From the NCBI GenBank assembly GCA_030428905.1, contig JAUIED010000007.1:1-60150 (forward strand): 60,150 nucleotides of DNA. Reading direction: 5' to 3'. This DNA comes from Gammaproteobacteria bacterium (GTDB lineage Bacteria > Pseudomonadota > Gammaproteobacteria > Pseudomonadales > Azotimanducaceae). The notes beneath the pieces were generated by a model. That model had not been told where the DNA came from. It made no database searches and saw nothing but the letters and a program-made list of their open reading frames with translations. Both the position numbers and the translations under genes were made by a program. Shown here one piece after another: positions 53,775 to 60,150 of this stretch. The first letter of the stretch is position 1, and each line of letters opens with the position of its first letter.

Positions 53775-56159
53775 TCAGGAACGTCCCCGCTTGCGCATGA
53801 ACACGAACTGGCCGCTTTCATGCCCCGCACGTTCGATGCTGCCGAACGTGGGTGTCTGATTGATGGCGTCGCCTTCAACCGTGAACTTCACGCGGTCCAT
53901 CATGTACGAATACATCTGCTCGCCATGCAGCACACCCTTGTTCTCATTGAGCACACCGAGCAGTTCCCGCGTGAACACCGAGTGTTCGCCCTCGCCGCCG
54001 CCGTCCATCACCGGGCCGTCACCACCCGAAGTGAGCATGGTGCGCGAGCGGCTGCGTACGAGAAACGGCAGCATCATCTCGAGATCTTCGGCGCTGTATT
54101 TGAAGCCGCCTGCCGTCTCGATGCCGGCGCCGGAGTAGCAGGAGTCGGCGATGATCATCACGTGGCGCGCAGGAATGTTCTTGATCCAGTTGGCGATCTC
54201 CTCGGATGACAGCCCAGCACCCGGCGCCTGCTGGCGGGACGCCACTTCCACCGGCAACCAGTAGCTCTGCCCGCCCATCCGGTAGCCATGCCCGGCATAG
54301 TAAATGAGCACGAGATCGTCCGGACCGGTGAGCTCCATCAACTCGGCGATGGCTTGAAACATATCCAGCCGGGAGGCATCCATCAGCAGCTTGGAGCGAA
54401 AGCCGTACTCCTTCTGCAGCAGCTCATGCACCGAACGTGCGTCGTTCTGCGCGTTCTGCAGATCTGTCAGATACTGATAGTCGTTGTTGCCGATGACCAC
54501 AGCGTGGTAACGGCCGATTTTCACGTTGCGAGGCAAGCGGATCTTCGACGTGTCCTCCATGGGCGAGCGTGTGGCATAGGACGCGCGGCGTACGTTGATC
54601 TCTTGAATCTGCCCCCGATAGTCTTCGATTTCAGCCTGCAGGCCGGCAATCGTTGCCCGTTGCTCCCGTAGCTTGTTGTCGCGCTGGGCGATCTGCGCCT
54701 CCAGGGCGCTATTGGATGTCTGCCCCTCTGCTTTGCCACGATCCAGTTGCGCCTGCAGATCGCGGCGCTCGCGTTCGAGCGCCGCGAGTTGCTCGGCTGC
54801 GCGATCCATGCGTTGCGTGCGCGCCGCAAGCTCCGCGCGCACGCTGGAAAGCTCTGCCTCGGCCTTGGCGAACTGCGCCTGTGCCGCTGAAGTCTCGTTG
54901 ATCTGGTTGTCGAGCTGCCCGCGCAGGCTCTGCGCCTCCTGTGTTGCGGTAGCAAGCGCTGCCTCGAGTTCCTCGGCACGAGCACGCTGCGCCTGTAGCC
55001 GTGAGGCCTGCTCCGCCTGCTGGCGCTCCAGGTCGGCCACCCTGCGGGCGGCTGCAGCGTCATCCTGCGAGGCGGCTTTGCGGCTCTCTTCGAGCTGCGC
55101 TACCAGGGTGCTGTAGGCGCCGTCAGAGTCGTTCAACGAAGCCCGTGCCGCTGCCAAGTCTTCGGCCAGACGCGCAAGCTCTGCGTCTTTGCTTTCGAGC
55201 TGGCCCATAGCGTCTGCCAGCTGCTGGTCTGCCTGCGCGTTGACCCGTTCCAGCTCCTGGCTGAGGCGCTGATTCTGGGCTTCGACCCGCTTCAGGCTGG
55301 CGGCGAGCTGCGACTCCTGCACGCCGAGATCATCTTCCATGGATTCAATCTGAAACCGCTGATCGTCAATGATGCGCTGCTGCGCGGTGAGCTGGGTGCG
55401 CAGCCGAGCCAGCTCTTCCGGATTGCCTGTCTGCGCCTCGGCAACTTTCGCCCGCAGAGCATCTGCTTCCCGTTGTGCCGCTGCCAGCGCACCCCGACGC
55501 TCGGCTACTTCAGATTGCGCCGCAGCCAACAGCTGCCGCGACTGTTCCGCTTCTTCGCTGCGTCGCTGCAGCTGTTCGGTGAGCTGTGCAATACGCTCAT
55601 CGGCGGCGGTTCGGGCCGCCTCAAGCTCGGACGCCAGCACCAACTCTTCTCCGGCGCCGGTGGCTTCACGCCAGAGGTTGACCGCCAGGAGACCATTCTC
55701 CTCCGTGCCGAGCCCACGTTCGTATAACCGCGCGAGTTGCATCTTTGCTTTGTTGCTGCCGGCTTCGGATGCCTTGGCATACCACTGAGCAGCGTCTTCG
55801 TAACGCGGAGGTGTGTACAGATATTGGTATACATCGCCGAGGCTGACCTGCGCATCGAGGTCGCCTTCGTCGGCGAGTTTCTTGAAGAACTGAGCCGCGC
55901 TGTCGGGTTGCGCGCGATCGTAGAACGTATACTCCCCGCCACGCAGCTCGCACTGCCGAGCGCTGGTTTCTACCAGGCGCCGCCGCTCCGGATACACCAT
56001 GTTGCCGAGCTTGCGGACACGTGCGGGCAACAGGCACGGCACGATCTGGTACTCCCTGGTCGCTGCGGCCATATCGACCTCGGCGCTTGTCGAAGTAGCT
56101 GCGGGCAATGCCGCAAACAGGGCGAGTGCGACACCCGCAAATGGCAACCGTGCGCGCAT
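53775..56159 (-). CDS. Exported caspase-family (C14) protease with Sel1-like and coiled-coil regions
   Basis: This 794-residue protein has a signal peptide (LPFAGVALALFAALPAATSTSA) and Sel1-like helical repeats at about residues 85-155 (LDAQVSLGDVYQYLYTPPRY, KMQLARLYERGLG). A long Gln/Ala/Glu-rich coiled coil covers about 165-520. The C-terminal caspase domain (about 545-745) has the catalytic His624 in YYAGHGY and Cys674 in ADSCYSG, both intact. Bacterial caspase homologues of this kind usually cut after Arg/Lys or Asp, which is not predictable here. GGAGGA precedes the ATG. It lies 28 bp after the hydrolase gene and 3 bp before the kinase gene. Confidence 0.9.
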   Translation of the reverse strand: MRARLPFAGVALALFAALPAATSTSAEVDMAAATREYQIVPCLLPARVRKLGNMVYPERRRLVETSARQCELRGGEYTFYDRAQPDSAAQFFKKLADEGDLDAQVSLGDVYQYLYTPPRYEDAAQWYAKASEAGSNKAKMQLARLYERGLGTEENGLLAVNLWREATGAGEELVLASELEAARTAADERIAQLTEQLQRRSEEAEQSRQLLAAAQSEVAERRGALAAAQREADALRAKVAEAQTGNPEELARLRTQLTAQQRIIDDQRFQIESMEDDLGVQESQLAASLKRVEAQNQRLSQELERVNAQADQQLADAMGQLESKDAELARLAEDLAAARASLNDSDGAYSTLVAQLEESRKAASQDDAAAARRVADLERQQAEQASRLQAQRARAEELEAALATATQEAQSLRGQLDNQINETSAAQAQFAKAEAELSSVRAELAARTQRMDRAAEQLAALERERRDLQAQLDRGKAEGQTSNSALEAQIAQRDNKLREQRATIAGLQAEIEDYRGQIQEINVRRASYATRSPMEDTSKIRLPRNVKIGRYHAVVIGNNDYQYLTDLQNAQNDARSVHELLQKEYGFRSKLLMDASRLDMFQAIAELMELTGPDDLVLIYYAGHGYRMGGQSYWLPVEVASRQQAPGAGLSSEEIANWIKNIPARHVMIIADSCYSGAGIETAGGFKYSAEDLEMMLPFLVRSRSRTMLTSGGDGPVMDGGGEGEHSVFTRELLGVLNENKGVLHGEQMYSYMMDRVKFTVEGDAINQTPTFGSIERAGHESGQFVFMRKRGRS

Positions 56160-56187
56160 CCTTTCCTCCGTGATGATATTCCGCTGC

Positions 56188-56994
56188 TTACGGTTCTACT
56201 ATGCGCCGAGCGGTCGATGGGGTGCAAATCGAACCGGGGAACCGGCTGAGGATCTCCGACCAGCGCCGACCCCAGCAGCATTGATGGTCGAAGCCGGTAA
56301 CGACACACGCGCGCGCGCCCAGAAGCATGCGCGCGCGTTCTTGAGACGCTGGCGGAACCGCTTCATCGTCATCGCCCCAGTAGTGCTGTTGCGGCAAATC
56401 GCCAAGTGCGTTCAGCACGTCCAAGGGTTGCAGCGACGCGCTGAGCCGGGTGTAGCCGTGCCAATCAGCCCAACTGTCGATGTCCAGGTTCGCGCCGATG
56501 GTGATCACGCCGACCACATGATCAAGCCGTGCCGCCATGAGCACGGCGAGGGCGCCGCCACCACTGTGCCCGATGAGCATCACCGGGCGGCCGCGCAACA
56601 GGTCCTCGGCGGCTTGCACCATGCTGCCTACTACCTCTTCCGAGTAGCGCGATTGCGTCCACCAGACCGGCGAACAGCGGTCGCGCGCGGCCATGCCGTG
56701 ATAGCAAGGTCGCCCGAGCAACACCCGCGCACCCCGATCACGGCCCATGAGGCTGTAAGCGAGCGGCAGCGGTACCGAGGGGTCAGCGGCCGGCAGATCG
56801 CGGCGTGCAAATGGCCGGCCATCGCCGGCGATGTACAGGTGCACAGGTCCCTCAGCATCTTCGAGCTCTGCGCTCAGCAGGACGTGACGAAACGCTTCTC
56901 CCTGCACAACGTTCTGCTGCAGCGAAGCACATCCCCCGCACACCAGGCAGAACGCAGCGATGCGCGCCAGCACGCGTGTCCGGATAGGCCGCAA
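56188..56994 (-). CDS. Exported alpha/beta hydrolase, possible lipoprotein
   Basis: This 268-residue protein has a basic, hydrophobic N-terminus (TRVLARIAAFCLVCGGCASL) that could be a lipoprotein signal, although the residue at -3 is an unusual Cys. The hydrolase part has nucleophile elbow LIGHSGGGALAV, a probable acid in YWGDDDEAVP and a His in VTGFDHQCCWG. Several extra Cys are present (PCYHG, DRCSPVWW, ACVV, QCCW), consistent with disulfides outside the cytoplasm. TTG start 5 bp after the upstream kinase gene. Substrate is unknown; the context suggests an envelope lipid or peptide ester. Confidence 0.78.
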   Translation of the reverse strand: MRPIRTRVLARIAAFCLVCGGCASLQQNVVQGEAFRHVLLSAELEDAEGPVHLYIAGDGRPFARRDLPAADPSVPLPLAYSLMGRDRGARVLLGRPCYHGMAARDRCSPVWWTQSRYSEEVVGSMVQAAEDLLRGRPVMLIGHSGGGALAVLMAARLDHVVGVITIGANLDIDSWADWHGYTRLSASLQPLDVLNALGDLPQQHYWGDDDEAVPPASQERARMLLGARACVVTGFDHQCCWGRRWSEILSRFPGSICTPSTARRIVEP

Positions 56995-56999
56995 GCCCG

Positions 57000-58478
57000 T
57001 CAGCGCCCGACGCGCCCGCTGTCGATCAGATCCCGGCAGTCATCCACCGCTGCCAGGGCGCCGGCATCCTCGCTTCGCAACGCCGCAAAACGCGCTTCCA
57101 GAGCGGGTTCGCGCGCCACCTTCAGCGCCCCGCACACCACGGCGGCCCGCTGCGCCAGTTCAGCCCCCGCCTCTTCCATGGACTGCGCTGCGCCGTCAAA
57201 CCGCCGCAGCAACGCCAGCAACCCCTGCGCCGCCCGCCGTCGGGTTTCGGTGTCGTCCGAGCGGGTGAGAATCTCGCGGTAGGCCTTGAAAGCCGAACTC
57301 GGTGTTTTCAACAGCATTCCCAGCGCGCGCTCGTAGTCGCCGCGATCCAGCGCTGCGAGACCCATCTCTGAGAACGTCGCCGACATGTCCTCCTGAAGGC
57401 GCATCTGCTCCGGCGAGGCGATCTCGTCGAGTTCCACCGGGTACTGCTCGAGAATGTCAGCGACGAGCACATCATCATCAACACGGAACTGCAGGTAGAG
57501 CTGCACTCCAGCCACCGCCAGCACCACCGCAGACAGCGCGATCCAGGGCAACGGCGATCCGCTTTTCTTTTCGGGGGACAGCGCATCCAGAAAGGCCTGC
57601 ACGCTGGCCGGTCGATCCCCGCGCCGCAAAGCCAGGCCGGCTTTCAATGCCTTCCACTGACGGCTCTTGAGACCCGGCGGCCTGGTGGGCTCCATGTTGG
57701 TAGCGCGCGCTTCTATGGCGGCCTTGCGCTGGTAGGGATGCGCACCGGTCAGCAATTCGTAGGCGACGCAGGCAAGTGCGTACAGATCATCCTGGGGGGC
57801 GGGCGGCAGCCCCTCGAACATCTCGCAACTGGCGTACTGCGGCGTAAGCGCCCCAAGCGCGTCGGGATCAAATCGCGTGGTACCGGCTGCCGCCTGACTC
57901 TCATCGAGGGTACGAGCGATGCCGAGGTCCAACACTTTGACGTCGCCGTTCTCCGTGAGGAAAACGTTGCTGGGTTTGAAGTCCGCGTGCACGATGTTCT
58001 GGCGGTGCACGTATTCCAGGCCCTCACCGCAGCCCTGGATGATGGGCCACACGGTTGTCAGGTCGTTGCCTTGCGGGTGATTGGCGATGAACACATCCAA
58101 CGAGTTCCCTTCCAGGAACTCCATCACCATGTAAACGTGTTCCTCGGTACGATCGAAGTCGTACACCGCAACGATGTTCGGGTGCGTCAACCGGCGGGAC
58201 TGCATGGCCTCACGGCGCAAAGCCGCGAATGCCTGCGGGTGCTCCTTGAACTCACCGCCCAGCAGTTTCAGTGCGACGTAGGGGTTCGACTTTTCCGCCT
58301 GGCGGTCCTGCGCCAGGAAGACCTGACCCATGCCGCCCTCGCCCAGCATGCGCTCGACGACAAAGCGGTCACGCAGCACATCGCCCGCAACCAGCGCGTA
58401 CTGCGTCTTCCGGACAACGATTCGAGTTACGTCGTCATCCGGGTCATTGATGATGGTCTCGTCCGGATCGTCGCTCAC
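57000..58478 (-). CDS. Transmembrane Ser/Thr protein kinase (HAD/DLG variant)
   Basis: This 492-residue kinase has a Hanks domain at about residues 30-290: LGEGGMGQVFLAQDR, catalytic Lys in VALKLLGGE, HADFKPSN with Asp166 in place of the usual HRDxKPxN, and DLG instead of DFG. A membrane helix follows near 306-328 (LPWIALSAVVLAVAGVQLYL) and then a helical exported domain of about 160 residues. Catalytic Asp and Lys are retained, so activity is plausible. The GTG at 58478 is chosen because GGGAGGA lies about 5 nt upstream; the open frame continues to 58598 without a ribosome site. It heads the kinase-hydrolase-caspase-kinase run. Confidence 0.88.
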   Translation of the reverse strand: MSDDPDETIINDPDDDVTRIVVRKTQYALVAGDVLRDRFVVERMLGEGGMGQVFLAQDRQAEKSNPYVALKLLGGEFKEHPQAFAALRREAMQSRRLTHPNIVAVYDFDRTEEHVYMVMEFLEGNSLDVFIANHPQGNDLTTVWPIIQGCGEGLEYVHRQNIVHADFKPSNVFLTENGDVKVLDLGIARTLDESQAAAGTTRFDPDALGALTPQYASCEMFEGLPPAPQDDLYALACVAYELLTGAHPYQRKAAIEARATNMEPTRPPGLKSRQWKALKAGLALRRGDRPASVQAFLDALSPEKKSGSPLPWIALSAVVLAVAGVQLYLQFRVDDDVLVADILEQYPVELDEIASPEQMRLQEDMSATFSEMGLAALDRGDYERALGMLLKTPSSAFKAYREILTRSDDTETRRRAAQGLLALLRRFDGAAQSMEEAGAELAQRAAVVCGALKVAREPALEARFAALRSEDAGALAAVDDCRDLIDSGRVGR

Positions 58479-58649
58479 CGGTTCCTCCCGCCCAAGCCGC
58501 GCATTGTACCGGCGCTCGCCGTGGCGTTCACACTCGTACTTGCGCGGCTTATCTGCCTCTGTGATAGTCCATCTTCGGAGCAGGGGCACAAACATCACCG
58601 GGTGGACGGTGGTGTGCGTTCCATCGAACCCATCTGGATGGAGTCAGGC
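58479..58649. other. Divergent intergenic region, kinase/autotransporter
   Basis: About 170 bp separates the divergent kinase and autotransporter genes and should hold both promoters. No convincing -10/-35 pair or palindrome was recognised. A GGAG ribosome site precedes the ATG at 58650. Confidence 0.35.
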
Positions 58650-60137
58650 ATGATTAAGAAAATTGGAGCGGCTGCCACCGCGGCGGCCGCTATTGCATTG
58701 TCGGGTGCAACCCACGCAACGGATCTCGGCGACGCGATTCGCGATCTCGGCGGTAACGAGCTGCAGATCCGCGCTGCCGACGCGATCTACGTGACCTGTG
58801 TGTCACTGGACATCACGCCCGCAGCGCAAAAAAGCGCAGGGCAGCTGGAACTGAACGCCCGTTGTGCAGACATGACGCAGCAGGCATTCTTTCTGGATCC
58901 CACGCCCAATCCCGACGCCGTACCCCCGGCCGCAGACGCATACGGCCTTTCAAACTCGGGAGGTGCAGCGGCGGCTCAGTATCTTGCGCTGCTGCAACAG
59001 TTCACCGGCGAAGAGGCATCAACTCAGGGCCGTTATGCCACCGAGGGTTCTACCTCGCAGTTCAAATCTCTCGCTGGCCGGCTGAGCGCCATTCGCCGCG
59101 GTGCACGCGTCAGCGGGCTGTCGTTCAACTTGCAGGGTGTAGACGTGATCTCCGTGGCAGACGATCGAGATGCCAACGGATACTCGGACCTCTACGGCGG
59201 CGCCGCCGGTGAAGGCGACGGCGATAGCGGCTGGGCCTGGTTTGCCAATGTCGAATACGGCTGGGGCGAGCGCGATCGGACCGCCAACGAAAACGGCTAC
59301 GAGTCCGACTCCTATGGTTTCGTGCTCGGCGCCGATTACGCGTTCAACGATGCGCTGGTGGGCGGTGCCAGCATCAACATCCATCGCGCGGAGATCGATT
59401 TCGATAGGGAAAGTGCTGCAGGCGTGCAGTCGGTGTCCGGCGGCGGCATGGACGTGGACAGCGAATCGCTCTCCCTGTTCCTGAACTACGCGCGTAGCAA
59501 TTTCTTCGCAAGCGCTATCACCAGTTTCGGCCGCGGCGAGATCGATATGGACCGCAGCGTCAACGTACCGCTGACGTCCATCCGGCTACCCGGCACCAGC
59601 GGAACCTTGAAGTCGAGCACCGATACGGAGCAGTTCTCCGCGCAGATTCAGGCGGGTTGGACGTTCGGTGAGGGTGCGACGAGTTGGGACCTCTATGGCG
59701 GCCTCGAACACTCAGAGCTGGAGATCGACCGATTCGTCGAAACCGGCTCTCCGCTAGGGCTGTCTTTCGGCGACCAGGACATCGACTCACAAGAGCTGAT
59801 GATCGGTGCCGCTGTGCGCCGCGCCATCAACACCGAACGCGGCGTGCTGGTGCCTTATGCCAGCGTCGAGTTTCGCCACGAGCTCGACAACGATTCTCGT
59901 GACCTGAACGCACGCTACACGCTGACGATCATCGGCCCGACCGACACCTTCCAGGGGTCTACTGACAACTTCCTCATCCCCACCGATGACCCGGACGATA
60001 ACTACTTCGATGTCACCGTTGGCGTCAGCGCCCAGTTCGGTAACAACATCGCAGCGTTCGCGCAGTTCAACAGTCTCCTCGGCATGGAAGATGTGAGCGC
60101 CAACGTCATCACCATCGGCATCCGCGGGTCTTTCTAA
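58650..60137 (+). CDS. Autotransporter beta-barrel domain protein
   Basis: This 495-residue outer-membrane protein has a signal peptide (MIKKIGAAATAAAAIALSGA) and a short N-terminal domain of about 150 residues with two Cys. An autotransporter-type C-terminal barrel (about 200-495) follows with alternating strands such as WAWFANVEYGWGERD, YGFVLGADYAFNDALVGG, LFLNYARSNFFASAITSFG and VTVGVSAQFGNNIAAFAQF, ending in Phe (IGIRGSF) as usual for barrel proteins. The passenger is too small for an adhesin beta-helix. The ATG at 58650 is chosen for the signal peptide; 58638 is an in-frame alternative. A 10-bp palindrome, CGCCTAGGCG, follows the stop at the window edge and may begin a terminator. Confidence 0.88.
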   Translation: MIKKIGAAATAAAAIALSGATHATDLGDAIRDLGGNELQIRAADAIYVTCVSLDITPAAQKSAGQLELNARCADMTQQAFFLDPTPNPDAVPPAADAYGLSNSGGAAAAQYLALLQQFTGEEASTQGRYATEGSTSQFKSLAGRLSAIRRGARVSGLSFNLQGVDVISVADDRDANGYSDLYGGAAGEGDGDSGWAWFANVEYGWGERDRTANENGYESDSYGFVLGADYAFNDALVGGASINIHRAEIDFDRESAAGVQSVSGGGMDVDSESLSLFLNYARSNFFASAITSFGRGEIDMDRSVNVPLTSIRLPGTSGTLKSSTDTEQFSAQIQAGWTFGEGATSWDLYGGLEHSELEIDRFVETGSPLGLSFGDQDIDSQELMIGAAVRRAINTERGVLVPYASVEFRHELDNDSRDLNARYTLTIIGPTDTFQGSTDNFLIPTDDPDDNYFDVTVGVSAQFGNNIAAFAQFNSLLGMEDVSANVITIGIRGSF

Positions 60138-60150
60138 AACGCCTAGGCGG

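Noticed and set aside
55999-57282. Plus-strand open frame of 427 codons opposite the hydrolase and kinase genes
   Set aside because: It crosses three real minus-strand genes and has Arg/Ala/Pro shadow composition.
57738-58649. N-terminal extension of the autotransporter frame (about 304 codons)
   Set aside because: It is antisense to the kinase domain; the signal peptide and ribosome site show that the gene starts at 58650.

Overview
The window is about 60 kb of dense, high-G+C (roughly 60-65% by eye) bacterial chromosome. The organism is most likely a gammaproteobacterium related to Pseudomonadales or another marine/soil high-G+C group. The best evidence is the block GntR - smc - zipA - ligA - lytic transglycosylase (43.5-51.3 kb), because ZipA is restricted to Gammaproteobacteria and the smc-zipA-ligA order with a GntR gene upstream is known from Pseudomonas. 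asnS, an MdlA/MdlB-type ABC pair, lipA and QmcA/NfeD fit the same assignment. No rRNA, tRNA, CRISPR array, phage or intact insertion sequence was seen. Several genes appear to start at GTG or TTG.

Layout. 0-5.2 kb: end of an acyltransferase-like gene, asnS and a heterodimeric ABC exporter. 5.2-10.6 kb: a giant transglutaminase/DUF2126 protein, a small RRM protein, lipoyl synthase and a macrodomain protein. 10.6-26.7 kb: a lipid/xenobiotic catabolic region with three acyl-CoA dehydrogenase-fold proteins, a crotonase, two alpha/beta hydrolases, an amidohydrolase, a small monooxygenase-fold protein, an NHL propeller, an SDR and a CaiB-type CoA transferase. It is interrupted by a BlaI/BlaR1-like regulatory pair with a striking operator and a tandem-repeat leader. 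26.7-31.1 kb: QmcA/NfeD membrane proteins and a two-component operon with PepSY and glycine-zipper partners. 31.2-37.1 kb: a DoxX protein, an M16 lipoprotein peptidase, a TonB-domain protein, a DUF2059 protein and an orphan Cys-rich secreted protein, the last two in lower-G+C sequence. 37.3-42.4 kb: a DinG/YoaA-type helicase, an amidohydrolase and a PiT phosphate transporter. 42.4-51.3 kb: cell-division/chromosome housekeeping on the minus strand. 51.4-60.1 kb: an accessory-looking module.

The most interesting segment is 51.4-60.1 kb. A tight minus-strand gene run encodes a transmembrane Ser/Thr kinase, an exported alpha/beta hydrolase, an exported caspase-fold protease with Sel1-like repeats and a long coiled coil, and a second transmembrane Ser/Thr kinase with four repeated beta-type ectodomain units. 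A divergent gene encodes an autotransporter-barrel protein. This looks like a cross-envelope signalling/proteolysis system; its function is not predictable from sequence.

The second point of interest is 22.5-24.5 kb. A BlaR1-type metalloprotease carries an STN/secretin-like domain instead of a penicillin-binding sensor. It is paired with a BlaI-type repressor whose leader contains at least four 17-bp repeats, each holding a Shine-Dalgarno-like GGAGG. Upstream of it is a near-perfect 41-bp palindrome holding two BlaI-type boxes. The pair reads directly into a five-gene catabolic operon.
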